Origin: JADGGV01 sp035715725
GTDB lineage: Bacteria; Gemmatimonadota; Gemmatimonadetes; Longimicrobiales; RSA9
Direction: 5' to 3'
DNA: 39,600 bases
Assembly (NCBI GenBank): GCA_035715725.1
Contig: DASTKT010000060.1
Location: 1 to 39,600 of the forward strand
A program made the position numbers and the translations under genes. Below the pieces are notes generated by a model. The model was not told the origin of the DNA and searched no databases. It was given only the letters and a program-made list of their open reading frames with translations. Of this stretch, positions 1-8,558 are shown piece by piece (positions within the stretch are counted from its first letter, which is position 1; each line of letters opens with the position of its first letter).

Positions 1-2
1 CG

Positions 3-152
3 GGCAACCTGCAGCTCGTCGGCGCCACCATCTCCACGACCGGAGTGATCATCGCGACGTACGAGCGGGCCGGCGCGATCGCGTACGGCTCCTTCGCCCT
101 CGAGGAGCCGACACCGGCCGAGATCGAGCGGCGCCGGCAGCTCGGTTCATGA
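3..152 (+). CDS. C-terminal end of an unrecognised protein (cut by window start)
   Basis: An open frame enters from the left edge and ends at TGA 150-152, giving 49 residues. The stretch has a hydrophobic beta-like segment (LVGATISTTGVIIATYERAG) and ends in a charged tail (PAEIERRRQLGS). I do not recognise the family from so short a piece. The codon pattern is G/C at third positions, as in real genes of this window, so it is probably genuine. It could also be part of the decayed DNA that follows. Confidence 0.4.
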   Translation, partial: GNLQLVGATISTTGVIIATYERAGAIAYGSFALEEPTPAEIERRRQLGS

Positions 153-162
153 TGCGCGATCC

Positions 163-680
163 GGAGGCGACGATGTCGACGGCGCCACGGTCGGCGCGAC
201 GTTCCGGGCGCTGTTCGAGAACTGGGGAGTCGTCGTCCCGCTCGGGGAGTCCCCGGGGATCGGCATGGGCGGGCACGTGGCCGGCGGCGCGTTCGGCTTT
301 CTCTGCCGCCAGCTCGGCCTCGCCGCGGACTGCCTGTACGCCCTCGAGGTCGTCACCGTCGACGAGGCAGGACGAGCGCGGAGCGTCGTGGCCACGCGGG
401 AGGCGTCCGCCGGGTGGCGTGTGCGGCAAGGTGAAGGACGCGCTCCTCAGGAAGCGCTTCACCGCTCGCCAGAGCGGCGGCGCGTACGACTACCTGACGC
501 GCACCGACCACGACGTCATGGGCGGGATGCTGGGCTTCGCGACGTACGGCGGGCGGATCAACACCGTCGCCCCCGATGCGACGGCCTCCGCGCAGCGCGA
601 TTCCATCCTCGACATGGCGTGCAACACCGGCTGGCTGGACCCGCGGGAGGAGCCGGCGAACCTGGCGGTGGCCGGTATGT
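163..680 (+). pseudogene. Decayed FAD-linked oxidase (berberine-bridge-enzyme type) remnant
   Basis: Two frames together recall one bacterial FAD-binding oxidase of the PCMH/BBE type. From about 172 to 400 (frame of position 265) there is the FAD-domain stretch with GIGMGGHVAGG, GFLCRQLGLAADCLYALEVV and a final VVATRE. From about 421 to 675 a different frame carries the typical C-terminal half, with KVKDALLRKRFTARQ, YDYLTRTDHDVMGGMLG, TYGGRINTVAPDATASAQRD and DMACNTGWLDPREE. The N-terminal third, the centre between the blocks and the BBE C-terminus are missing, and a frameshift joins the blocks. No start codon gives an intact product. The right end runs straight into an interspersed repeat, which may mark the break point. 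Family assignment is from motif memory. Confidence 0.72.
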
Positions 681-682
681 CA

Positions 683-732
683 CCGTCGTCCCTCCGTGCC
701 CTCCGTGCCTCCGTGTGACGCACTTCCGTTCC
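683..732 (-). repeat. Fragment of CACGGAG-type interspersed repeat (short copy)
   Basis: Read on the minus strand this starts GGAACGGAAGTGCGTCACA and continues with three CACGGAGG-like units. The same order (GAACGGAAAAGTGTC, then CACGGAGACACGG, then CACGGAGGG) occurs at 8559, 8701-8748 (minus) and 14550. It lies at the truncated end of the oxidase remnant. Confidence 0.65.
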
Positions 733-1310
733 CCTCCCCGCCCCCTCGCCGGCCGCGAGCCCGGAGCCACGCCCCCCGCGCGGATCTCCCCGGGGAATCC
801 TGTCCCTCCCCGCCGCACCCCTGTAGCGTTTTGCCACACCCCCGATTTCTCCGCGCCACTACGCGATTTCCGACGTGCTGAGGAGAAGTGCCCCACCCGG
901 TCGTTCGGGGCGCTGCGTGGAAGTCGTTGTGCCGCAACGATTTTCGCGCGGACGCGGAACGGCCCCGCCCTTGCCTTGCAGCGGATCGGCGTTGGTGCGC
1001 GGCCCCACGGGGCTGCGGACCGCACCGCGTCGAGGGTCGGTGGCGGTCGTCTCCCGCCCCCGAGGTCGCACCCGCCGCCGACCCTCGGCTCCCCACCCGG
1101 CTTGCTTCTTGCCCCTCCCAAAAAATTGAGTTTCTGGTCTGACAAGGCGTATTGCCGGTGCACCCGGACGCACTTGCGGAGCTGCGCCGACAGCGGTCTT
1201 TTCGGACCGTAGGCCTCAACCCCGTGGGTGGACGCGGGTGGGGGGCGGCCGCTCCGGGTCGGGAGCGGGAAGCGGCGCCCCACGACCCCGAACCGGAAGG
1301 GCTCGCGACC
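733..1310. other. Long non-coding gap before the response regulator
   Basis: No gene-like reading frame is supported here; the long frames that cross it lack family features. It contains a small hairpin, TCGTTG (924-929) and CAACGA (935-940) followed by TTTT, which looks like a weak intrinsic terminator. It also has a relatively AT-rich patch near 1120-1155 that may hold a promoter. The rest is GC-rich and shows nothing I can name. Confidence 0.5.
1126..1155 (+). promoter_or_regulatory. Possible sigma-70-type promoter for the response regulator/EAL pair
   Basis: TTGAGT at 1126-1131 and TATTGC at 1150-1155 are separated by 18 bases, in the only AT-rich patch of the gap. The start of the response regulator is about 155 bases downstream. 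Both boxes are imperfect, so this is a candidate only. Confidence 0.3.
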
Positions 1311-1709
1311 GTGGGAGCCGAGATCAAGGACGTACCGATCCTGGTCGTGGACGACGACCCGAACTCGCTGGACATCGTCCGGACCTACCTCCAGGCGCGC
1401 GGCTACCGGGTCGCGACGGCGCTGGACGGGCGGGAGGCGCTCTCGAAGCTGGAGGAGGTGCGGCCGGGGCTGATCCTGCTGGACGTGATGATGCCGGGGA
1501 TGGACGGGTGGGAGGTGGCGCGGGTGGTGAAGAACCACCCGGAGTTCGGGCGCGTGCGCATCGTGATGCTGACGGCGCGGAGCGATTTCACGGACAAGCA
1601 GCAGGGGCTGCGCTCGGGCGCGGACGACTACATGGTGAAGCCGATCCGGCTGGAAGAGCTGGGGCGGCGGGTGGAGCGGAACCTGAAGGCGCTGGAGCGG
1701 CCGGCGTGA
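1311..1709 (+). CDS. Single-domain response regulator (CheY-like receiver)
   Basis: A 132-residue stand-alone receiver domain that should accept phosphate from a histidine kinase and signal through protein contact, as it has no output domain. The acidic pocket is D14-D15-D16, the phosphoacceptor is D58 in LILLDVMMPGMDG, T88 and K110 (VKP) complete the active site, so it looks functional. I chose GTG 1311 because the receiver fold begins a few residues later and a GGAAGGG-like site lies about 10 bases upstream; the frame itself is open further upstream. The stop overlaps the GTG of the next gene (GTGA at 1706-1709), so the two are translationally coupled and the EAL protein is the likely partner. 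Confidence 0.88.
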   Translation: MGAEIKDVPILVVDDDPNSLDIVRTYLQARGYRVATALDGREALSKLEEVRPGLILLDVMMPGMDGWEVARVVKNHPEFGRVRIVMLTARSDFTDKQQGLRSGADDYMVKPIRLEELGRRVERNLKALERPA

Positions 1710-3331
1710 AGATCCTGGCCCGCGTGCGGGACCCGGGGCTGCGGGAAGGCCTGACGGAGGTTGTGGAGCGGTTGGGCGCGGAGCTGGTGCTCCGGGAGAC
1801 CGCGCTGTCGGCGGAGGAGGAAGGGCCGGAGGGGCGCTTCGACGTCGTCGTGCTGGAGCACGAGGCGGACGAGAACCTGGCGCGGGTGCGGCAGCTCGCG
1901 CGGAGCACGGGCGCGGCGCTGGTGGTGGCGTGCCACGAGCGGACGGAGTGCGAGGCCGCGGCGCTGGCGGAGACGGACGAGTGGGTGCTGCTGCCGATCT
2001 CGGCCGAGGAGCTGGAGCTGCGGATCAACCTGGCGCGGGAGCGCGTGGCGGCGGTGGCGAACCCGCGCCGCAACGCGCAGCGCGCGGAGCTGCTGCGCTA
2101 CGAGGAGCTGCTCTACGACAAGCTGACCGGGCTCCCCACGCTGCCGGTCATGACGGGGCAGGCGCGCGAGCTGCTCGAGCGGCGTGGCGAGCTGACGGTC
2201 CTCTACATCCACTTCGTGTGGTACGAGAAGATCGAGGAGATCTACGGCTGGCAGAAGCTGGACGATGTGCTGGAGACGACGGCGCAGGCGGTCAAGGAGT
2301 TCTACGAGCGGGAGCATTTCGCCGCCGAGAACCTGATGATGGTCTCGCACATCGCGGACGACGACTTCATCCTGCTCACCCAGGTGGCCGCGGCGCCGGA
2401 GGTGGCGGAGCAGCGGCTGAAGGCGCTGTCGCAGCGGCTGGAGGACTTCCTGCGCGGGCGGGTCGAGGAGGTGCACGGCGAGGAGATCGCGGCGCTGTGC
2501 GGCATCTACGTCGGGGCGGCGACGATCTTCCGCAACCCGAAGATCCGGACGGAGCGGCTGATCTACCGGGGGCTGCGGGAGGCGGAGCGCGCCGCGCGCA
2601 GCGCCGAGGAGTGGGAGCGGGCGCGCAAGGTCTCGGACCTGAAGGCGACGCTGCGCGAGGGCGCGGTGTTCATCGAGTACCACCCGATCATCGTCACGGC
2701 GACCGAGCAGGTCTACGGCTACGAGGCGCTCGCCCGGGGCGTGAAGAAGGAGCTGCGCTCCCCCGAGGTGCTCTTCGAGGTGGCCGAGGAAGCGAACCTG
2801 CTCTGGGAGCTCGGCCGGCTCCTGCGGCAGCGGGCGGTCTCCGGCATCGAGCTGAAGGACGGCCAGTTCCTCTTCCTGAACGTCGATCCGCACGACTTCG
2901 ACGACCCCACGTTCCGCGACATGGACCCGCTCGAGCTGGGGATCTCCGACCCCGGCCGCGTCGTGCTGGAGATCACCGAGCGCACCGCGATCAAGGACTA
3001 CCCCCGCTTCCAGGAGTACCTGGCCGCGTTCCGCGAGCGCGGCTTCCGCTTCGCCGTGGACGACGCCGGCAGCGGCTACGCCGGCCTCGGCTCGATCGCC
3101 AACCTGGCGCCCGACTACATCAAGCTCGACATCTCCCTCATCTCCAACATCGACACGAACTTCCTGAAGCAGAACCTCGTGGAGACGCTGGTCTCGTTCG
3201 CGGAGGGACAGGGCGCGCAGGTGATCGCGGAGGGCGTCGAGCGGCGCGAGGAGTTCGAGACCGTGCGGGAGCTGGGAGTCCATCTCACGCAGGGATTCCT
3301 GTTCCACCGGCCGAAGTACGCGGGGAAATGA
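1706..3331 (+). CDS. Degenerate GGDEF plus EAL-domain c-di-GMP phosphodiesterase
   Basis: A 541-residue cytoplasmic protein. Residues 1 to about 120 resemble a receiver fold without a clear phosphorylation site. Residues about 135-300 look like a GGDEF domain that lost its signature: it starts YDKLTGLP and carries DDFILLT where GGDEF would be. The C-terminal EAL domain keeps the catalytic set: E340 in YEALAR, LNVD, EITE, VDDAGSGYAGL, YIKLD, E509 in IAEGVE, and QGF. It should therefore hydrolyse c-di-GMP but not make it. Its GTG overlaps the stop of the receiver gene, which suggests that the receiver controls or accompanies it. A strong hairpin pair follows the stop. Confidence 0.87.
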   Translation: MKILARVRDPGLREGLTEVVERLGAELVLRETALSAEEEGPEGRFDVVVLEHEADENLARVRQLARSTGAALVVACHERTECEAAALAETDEWVLLPISAEELELRINLARERVAAVANPRRNAQRAELLRYEELLYDKLTGLPTLPVMTGQARELLERRGELTVLYIHFVWYEKIEEIYGWQKLDDVLETTAQAVKEFYEREHFAAENLMMVSHIADDDFILLTQVAAAPEVAEQRLKALSQRLEDFLRGRVEEVHGEEIAALCGIYVGAATIFRNPKIRTERLIYRGLREAERAARSAEEWERARKVSDLKATLREGAVFIEYHPIIVTATEQVYGYEALARGVKKELRSPEVLFEVAEEANLLWELGRLLRQRAVSGIELKDGQFLFLNVDPHDFDDPTFRDMDPLELGISDPGRVVLEITERTAIKDYPRFQEYLAAFRERGFRFAVDDAGSGYAGLGSIANLAPDYIKLDISLISNIDTNFLKQNLVETLVSFAEGQGAQVIAEGVERREEFETVRELGVHLTQGFLFHRPKYAGK

Positions 3332-3332
3332 C

Positions 3333-3372
3333 GGGGCAGGGGTCGGGGGCACGGGCCCCTGACCCCTGCCCC
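3333..3372 (+). terminator. Hairpin after the EAL gene
   Basis: A perfect 12-bp stem, GGGGCAGGGGTC (3333-3344) with GACCCCTGCCCC (3361-3372), begins two bases after the stop codon. There is no U-tract, so it may slow polymerase or protect the 3' end rather than act alone. Confidence 0.55.
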
Positions 3373-3383
3373 AACTAAAGAGC

Positions 3384-3427
3384 GCGCCCGGGGCGCCGCG
3401 ACGCGGCGCCCCGGGCGCATCCGTTTT
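3384..3427. terminator. Perfect 17-bp hairpin between convergent genes
   Basis: Bases 3384-3400 and 3402-3418 are exact inverted copies with a single-base centre, followed on the plus strand by ATCCGTTTT. It lies between the EAL gene (plus) and the lipoprotein gene (minus) and probably ends transcription from both sides. Confidence 0.65.
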
Positions 3428-3441
3428 ACGCCCCGAGCGGG

Positions 3442-4353
3442 CTACCTTCGAGCCACCTCCACCTGGATCGGCGAGTCCGTCCGGATCACGACCGGCTCCC
3501 CCGCCGCCAGCACCGCGTCGACATCCGCGGTCCCCATGGCGATGGCCGTGCCCGCCGCGGCTCCGACGACGGCGCCCTTGATCGCGCCCTTCGTGTTGTG
3601 GCCGAGGATCTTGCCGAGGATCGCGCCGGCGGCGGCGCCGGCGGCGGCCTTTCCGACCTGCTGGCCGGTCGTCGCGCGGGTGACGCGCTGCGGGTTCGCC
3701 TCGATCACGGTGGCGGTCATGGGGTAGGTCTTGCCGCCGAAGGAGAGGCTCTCGAAGGCGAGCTTGATGACGGCGGTCTCGCCCACGTGGTCGGACTTGG
3801 CGACCTCGGTGACGCGGCCGTGGACGGTGGCGCCGGCCGGGACGAGCACGCTGCCGTCGGCGGCGAGGATCGGGCCCTTGAGCGTGCCGGAGAAGGCGTC
3901 GCCGGGCTGGTTCGTCCGGGTCGAGAGCGTCTCGTTGAGCGTGACGGAGAGCGTGGTGCCGATGGGCACGGCGGCGAGCGCCGGGCCGGGCTCCGGGCGC
4001 GACGGCTCCGGGGCGGGCTCGGGCGCGCGGGCCACGGGGGGCTCGCGACGGGCCGGTGGCCGCGGCTCGTGGCGGACCGGCGGCGGCTCGCGGCGGACCG
4101 GCGGCGGCGGGGTCGGCGCCGGGCCGGCTTCCGGCCCCGGCTCGGGCTCGGCGGCGGCGGTCGGCGGGCTCGCGACCGCGGTGTCCTGGAAAGTGGGCGC
4201 AGCGCTGTCCCTCTGCAGGGCCAGATCGAGATCGCGGCCGAGCTCGTCGTTGCGCAACGCGCTCCGGTCGTCGGACTTGTCGGAGCATCCGGCGGGGAGC
4301 GTGGCCAGCGGCAGGAGCAACAGCAGCGCCGCGGAAATCGACGTTCGGGACAT
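3442..4353 (-). CDS. Glycine-zipper lipoprotein, unknown function
   Basis: A 303-residue exported protein. The N-terminus is a lipoprotein signal ending in LPAGC. A long Pro/Arg/Glu-rich linker follows (about residues 60-130, with repeated RREPP/PEP units), then a compact domain with IGTTLSVTLNETLSTRTNQPGD, and near the C-terminus a Gly/Ala zipper (GKAAAGAAAGAILGKILG and GAVVGAAAGTAIA), as in outer-membrane glycine-zipper proteins. I chose ATG 4353 because the signal peptide begins there and GAGGAG lies just upstream. A role in envelope organisation or stress is likely but unproven. The linker would span peptidoglycan or periplasm. Confidence 0.75.
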   Translation of the reverse strand: MSRTSISAALLLLLPLATLPAGCSDKSDDRSALRNDELGRDLDLALQRDSAAPTFQDTAVASPPTAAAEPEPGPEAGPAPTPPPPVRREPPPVRHEPRPPARREPPVARAPEPAPEPSRPEPGPALAAVPIGTTLSVTLNETLSTRTNQPGDAFSGTLKGPILAADGSVLVPAGATVHGRVTEVAKSDHVGETAVIKLAFESLSFGGKTYPMTATVIEANPQRVTRATTGQQVGKAAAGAAAGAILGKILGHNTKGAIKGAVVGAAAGTAIAMGTADVDAVLAAGEPVVIRTDSPIQVEVARR

Positions 4354-4376
4354 CAGCCTCTCCTCGGTGTATTCGC

Positions 4377-4405
4377 TTGAACGGGGCGCGGCCACCGGGT
4401 AGATT
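4377..4405 (+). promoter_or_regulatory. Likely sigma-70-type promoter upstream of the ABC transporter
   Basis: TTGAAC at 4377-4382 and TAGATT at 4400-4405 are 17 bases apart and point at the ABC transporter gene, whose ATG is about 145 bases downstream. The site overlaps the divergent upstream region of the lipoprotein gene. Confidence 0.45.
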
Positions 4406-4550
4406 CGGCGGGTCGGGCGGCCGGTCGAGCGTAACTTCGGCCCCGGAAAAAGGCAACGCACGTGCCAGGCGGGCCGCGGCGGAGTTCCCAGGGCGCGGCC
4501 CGCGTTCTTGTGCCCGGCGCGCCCGCCGCGCGGCGCCGGAGAAGGACCCG

Positions 4551-6332
4551 ATGAAGCAGCTCCTTACCCTCCTGCCATACCTCCGACCCTACCGGCGCGC
4601 GGTCTTCTTCGGCCTGGTGCTGGTGGTCGTCTCGAACGTGTTCGCGGTCTGGACGCCGGACCTCGTGGGCCGCGCGATCGACACGCTGCGGCAGCCAGGC
4701 GCGACGCGCGCCGGGCTCCTGCGCTACGCGGGCCTGATCGTCGGCGTCGCCGTGCTGGGCGGGATCGGCCGCTTCGGCATGCGCCAGCTCCTGAACGGCT
4801 ACAGCCGCCGGGTCGAGAACGACCTGCGCCACGCGCTCTTCGACCACCTGATGCGGCTGGACGCCGGCTTCTACGGCCGCTCCCGCACCGGCGACCTGAT
4901 GAGCCGGGCCACGAACGACACGCAGCTCGTGCGCATGGCGGTCGGGCCGGCGGTCATGTACCTCGTCAACACGGTCGTCGCCTCGGTGCTCACGCTGGCC
5001 GTCATGATGCGCATCAGCCCGGTGCTCACGGGGCTGTCGGTCGTGCCGCTGGCGCTCCTGCCGCCGGCCATGATCTTCTTCGGGCGACGCATCCACCGCC
5101 AATCCGAGGCGATCCAGGAGCACTTCGGCACGCTCTCGACGCTGGCGCAGGAGAACCTGGCGGGCGTGCGGATCGTACGCGCGTACCGGCAGGAGGCGCA
5201 GCAGGCCGAGGAGTTCGACGCGTTGAACCGCGAGTACCTGGCCCGCAACATGGCGCTGGCCCACACGTCCGGCGTCTTCTCGCCGCTGCTGACGTTCCTG
5301 GCGGGCCTCGGTGCCGTCATCGTCGTCTGGGTCGGCGGGCGCGAGGCGATGGCCGGCCGCATCTCCGTGGGCGACTTCGTCGAGTTCGCGATGTACCTGG
5401 CCATGCTCACCTGGCCCATGATCGCGCTCGGCTGGGTGATCAACCTGTTCCAGCGCGGCGCCGCCTCCGTCGGCCGGCTGAACGCGATCCTGGGCACGCC
5501 GCCCGCGATCCAGGGGCCGGCCACGCCCGCGCGGCCCGCGGTGCTGCGCGGCGAGATCGAGTTCCGCGACGTCACGTTCCGCTATCCGGGCACGGAGCGC
5601 GACGTGCTGCACCATGTGTCGTTCCGCGTGCCGGCGGGGCAAACGGCCGCGCTGGTCGGGCCGACGGGCTCGGGGAAGTCGACCGTGGCGGCGCTGATCG
5701 ATCGGCTGCACGATCCGACGGGGGGGACGGTGCTGCTGGACGGCGTGCCGCTGCCGGAGTTCTCGCTGGAGCAGCTCCGCGGCGCGATCGGCGTCGTGCC
5801 GCAGGAGGCGTTCGTGTTCTCGGAGTCGATCGCGGAGAACATCGCGTTCGGTCTGCCGCCGGGCGCCTCGCGGGAGCGCGCGGTGAAGGAGGCCGCGCGC
5901 GTCGCCCAGCTCGACGAGACGGTGTCCGCGTTCCCCGCCGGCTACGCCACGCGGCTCGGCGAGCGTGGCGTGAACCTTTCCGGTGGGCAACGGCAGCGGA
6001 CGACGCTGGCGCGCGCGATCGCGCGGGATCCGCGGGTGCTGATCCTGGACGACGCGCTCTCCGCCGTGGACACGCACACGGAGACGCGGATCCTGCAGGG
6101 GCTGCGGCGCGTGCTGAAGGATCGCACGGCGCTGATCGTCAGCCACCGGGTGACGGCGGTCATGAACGCCGACCTGATCCTGGTGATGGAGGACGGGCGG
6201 ATCGTCGAGCGCGGCACGCACGCGGAGCTGCTGGCGCGCAAGGGCCTGTATGCGACGCTGCTGCGCCGCCAGATCCTGGAGGAAGGGCTGGACGAAGGGG
6301 AGCCGCTTGCCGCGGCCTCGGGCGAGGTCTAG
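4551..6332 (+). CDS. ABC exporter half-transporter (permease-ATPase fusion, MdlA/YheI-like)
   Basis: A 593-residue inner-membrane protein with an N-terminal six-helix exporter domain (about residues 15-310) and a C-terminal ATPase. The ATPase shows GPTGSGKST (residues 370-378, K376), a Q-loop VPQEAFVFSESI, the signature LSGGQRQR from 476, Walker B LILDDALSAVD with D500-D501, and the switch His in VSHR. The residue after the Walker B Asp is Asp where most active sites have Glu. In MdlA- and YheI-like half-transporters this goes with a heterodimer whose partner has the intact site. No partner gene is visible in the window. ATG 4551 is preceded by GGAGAAGG. The substrate cannot be read from sequence. 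A receiver gene follows after 13 bases. Confidence 0.9.
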   Translation: MKQLLTLLPYLRPYRRAVFFGLVLVVVSNVFAVWTPDLVGRAIDTLRQPGATRAGLLRYAGLIVGVAVLGGIGRFGMRQLLNGYSRRVENDLRHALFDHLMRLDAGFYGRSRTGDLMSRATNDTQLVRMAVGPAVMYLVNTVVASVLTLAVMMRISPVLTGLSVVPLALLPPAMIFFGRRIHRQSEAIQEHFGTLSTLAQENLAGVRIVRAYRQEAQQAEEFDALNREYLARNMALAHTSGVFSPLLTFLAGLGAVIVVWVGGREAMAGRISVGDFVEFAMYLAMLTWPMIALGWVINLFQRGAASVGRLNAILGTPPAIQGPATPARPAVLRGEIEFRDVTFRYPGTERDVLHHVSFRVPAGQTAALVGPTGSGKSTVAALIDRLHDPTGGTVLLDGVPLPEFSLEQLRGAIGVVPQEAFVFSESIAENIAFGLPPGASRERAVKEAARVAQLDETVSAFPAGYATRLGERGVNLSGGQRQRTTLARAIARDPRVLILDDALSAVDTHTETRILQGLRRVLKDRTALIVSHRVTAVMNADLILVMEDGRIVERGTHAELLARKGLYATLLRRQILEEGLDEGEPLAAASGEV

Positions 6333-6345
6333 CTTTGCGCGACCC

Positions 6346-6723
6346 ATGACGACACTCCCGCTCCGCACGATCCTCCTGGTCGAGGACGACTCGCTGCTGC
6401 GCGACGCGTTCCGCCTGTTGCTGGAGGACTTCGGCTACCGCGTGCGCGAGGCGGGCACGGCGGCCGAGGCGCTGGCATCGGCGGCGGAGGTGACGCCGTC
6501 GCTCGTGCTGCTGGATCTCGGCCTGCCCGACGCGCCCGGCCTGGACGTGGCCCGCGGGCTGCGCACGGCGCCGGCGACGCGGGAGACGCCGATCGTCGCC
6601 CTCACCGGCCGGGTCGGCGCCGAGGAGAAGCGGCGCTGCCTGGAGGCCGGCTGCACGCTCTACCTGGCCAAGCCGGTCGAGCCCCGCCAGTTGCTGCGGC
6701 GCATCTCCGAGGTGCTCGGTTAG
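6346..6723 (+). CDS. Single-domain response regulator
   Basis: A 125-residue CheY-like receiver with an intact site: E13-D14-D15, phosphoacceptor D57 in LLDLGLPDAPG, T87 and K109 (AKPVEP). It starts 13 bases after the ABC transporter stop and ends 13 bases before the phosphodiesterase start, so the three are probably one transcript. No kinase gene is adjacent, and the partner kinase is unknown. The second Cys-containing loop (RRCLEAGCTLYLAKP) is typical of stand-alone receivers that work within phosphorelays. Confidence 0.85.
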   Translation: MTTLPLRTILLVEDDSLLRDAFRLLLEDFGYRVREAGTAAEALASAAEVTPSLVLLDLGLPDAPGLDVARGLRTAPATRETPIVALTGRVGAEEKRRCLEAGCTLYLAKPVEPRQLLRRISEVLG

Positions 6724-6736
6724 GCGACGGGGCTCG

Positions 6737-8494
6737 ATGTCGACGCCCGCGGACAGCCGGCTGCGCCGCCTCCGCCGCGCGCTCTACCGCTTCTATTACC
6801 GCCTCAAGTATTTCCCCTTCGCCGCGGAGCGCCGCCGGCGCCGGGAGGATTCCCGCCGCGGCTTCGTCGTCATCCAGATCGATGCGCTGGCGCACGAGGA
6901 CCTGGAGCGCGCGCTGCGCCGGGGCTGGATGCCCAACCTGCGCCGGCTCCTGGAGAAGCACGGCTGGGAGCTGCGCCGCTACCCCGCGGGGCTGCCCAGC
7001 GCGACGCCCGCCGCGCAGGCCGCGATCTTCTACGGCACGAAGGAGCGCATCCCCGCGTTCCGCTTCTACGAGAAGGCGGACCGGCGCGTCGTGATCGGCT
7101 CGCAGCCGTCGTCGATGCAGTACATCCGCGACCGGCTGCCGGCGGAAGGCGTGCTGGTCGGCGGCTCGAGCTACGTGAACCTGTACGACGGCGGCGCGGC
7201 GCGGGCCGTCTTCACGCTCTCCGACCGCAAGCGGCAGACGCTGCTCGGCAAGATGGGCGGCGGCCGGCTGGCGCTCCTGCTGCTGCTGCACCCGCTGCGC
7301 ATGGTGCGCATGGTGGTGGCGAGCGTCTGGACGTACCTGCTCGAGGAGCGCGACCGGCTCGTCAGCCAGGTGCGCGGGCGCTCCACCTGGTACTGGTGGT
7401 ACCTGCCGTTCATGCACATCGGCACGAACGTGGTGCTGCGCGAGCTGCAGACGCTGACCGTGCTGCTCGACATCTACACCGGCGTCCCCTCCATCTACAC
7501 GACCTACAACCTCTACGACGAGTTCGCGCACCACTTCGGGCCGTCGTCGCGCACGGCGCTGAAGAACCTGAAGTACCTGGACGGACGGATCGGCGAGATC
7601 CTGCGCATGCTGAGCCGGCTGCCGGGCCGGCCCTACGACCTGTTCATCCTGAGCGACCACGGCCAGACGCCGTCCGTGCCGTACCGCGTGCGCTACGGCG
7701 AGACGCTCGGCGACACGATCCTGGCCGCGGTCCGGCACGGCGTCACCGCCATCGCGACGGTGGGCGGCTACGCGCCGTCGGGCGAAGGGCTGGAGCTGCT
7801 CGTGCGCGAGCTGGAGCAGGTATCGGAGACGTCGTCGAAGCCGGCGCGGCACGTCGGGCTCCGCCTCAGCCGCTGGCTGCGCAGCCACTACAAGCTCTTC
7901 CCGCTCGTGGCCGAGACCGTGCGCGTCTCGCCCCGCGACCAGCTCGTCGTGACCTACTCCTCCTCGCTGGCGCACGTCTACTGGACGGAGCCGGCGCGGC
8001 CGCTCGGCTTCGACGAGATCCGCGCCGACCCGCAGCGCCGCGCGCTGTACTACTTCCTCGTCGCGCACCGCGGGATCGGACCGGTCGTCACGCGCATGCT
8101 GGACGGCGCGCACGTCGAGACGCCGGCCGGCCGCGCGCTCCTCGCGGCCGACGGCGCGTACGAGGTCCTGGAGGGCGCCGACCCGCTCGACGGGTACGCC
8201 ACCGGCGACGTCGAGCGGCGCGCGCTCCTCGACCTCGTGCGCATGCCGAACGCCGGCGACCTCGTGCTGATCGGCGCCTACGACCCCGCCACCGACCGGT
8301 GCGTCTGCTTCGACGACCAGGTCGGCGCGCACGGCGGTCTGGGCGGCCGCCAGTTCTGGCCGTTCCTCATGACGGCGCCGGGCGTGGTCCCGGAAGACTA
8401 CGAGCTCCGCGACCCGCTCGACCTGCACCCGCTGCTGGCGCGCTACCGCGCCGGGCGGGGGCGGGTCGAGGACCGGGGGAAGGGGCGCTCCTGA
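6737..8494 (+). CDS. Alkaline-phosphatase-superfamily phosphodiesterase/nucleotide pyrophosphatase-like protein
   Basis: A 585-residue protein of the type I phosphodiesterase/nucleotide pyrophosphatase group. Metal-site motifs occur in the expected order: an early Asp in VVIQIDALAHED, a Ser/Thr nucleophile region GLPSATPAAQAAIFYG, YDEFAHHFGP, LSDHGQTP, and a late His in GAHGGLGG. A hydrophobic part in the first half (LALLLLLHPLRMVRMVVASV and nearby WYWWYLPFM) may bind membrane. The N-terminus is very Arg-rich and is not a classical signal peptide. The substrate is unknown; lipid head groups or phosphodiesters are possible. It closes the apparent ABC-receiver-phosphodiesterase operon. The ribosome site before ATG 6737 is weak, so the exact start is less certain than the gene. 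Confidence 0.8.
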   Translation: MSTPADSRLRRLRRALYRFYYRLKYFPFAAERRRRREDSRRGFVVIQIDALAHEDLERALRRGWMPNLRRLLEKHGWELRRYPAGLPSATPAAQAAIFYGTKERIPAFRFYEKADRRVVIGSQPSSMQYIRDRLPAEGVLVGGSSYVNLYDGGAARAVFTLSDRKRQTLLGKMGGGRLALLLLLHPLRMVRMVVASVWTYLLEERDRLVSQVRGRSTWYWWYLPFMHIGTNVVLRELQTLTVLLDIYTGVPSIYTTYNLYDEFAHHFGPSSRTALKNLKYLDGRIGEILRMLSRLPGRPYDLFILSDHGQTPSVPYRVRYGETLGDTILAAVRHGVTAIATVGGYAPSGEGLELLVRELEQVSETSSKPARHVGLRLSRWLRSHYKLFPLVAETVRVSPRDQLVVTYSSSLAHVYWTEPARPLGFDEIRADPQRRALYYFLVAHRGIGPVVTRMLDGAHVETPAGRALLAADGAYEVLEGADPLDGYATGDVERRALLDLVRMPNAGDLVLIGAYDPATDRCVCFDDQVGAHGGLGGRQFWPFLMTAPGVVPEDYELRDPLDLHPLLARYRAGRGRVEDRGKGRS

Positions 8495-8558
8495 ACGGGG
8501 ATGGCGGCACGCGAAGAACGCGAAGCCGGGTCTTCGTCGGGCGGGCAGGCGGGGACGG

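Noticed and set aside
1628..4456. A 942-codon open frame on the minus strand over the EAL gene
   Set aside because: Repetitive Arg/Pro/Gly composition; it is the antisense shadow of the EAL and lipoprotein genes, whose domains and codon bias are clear.
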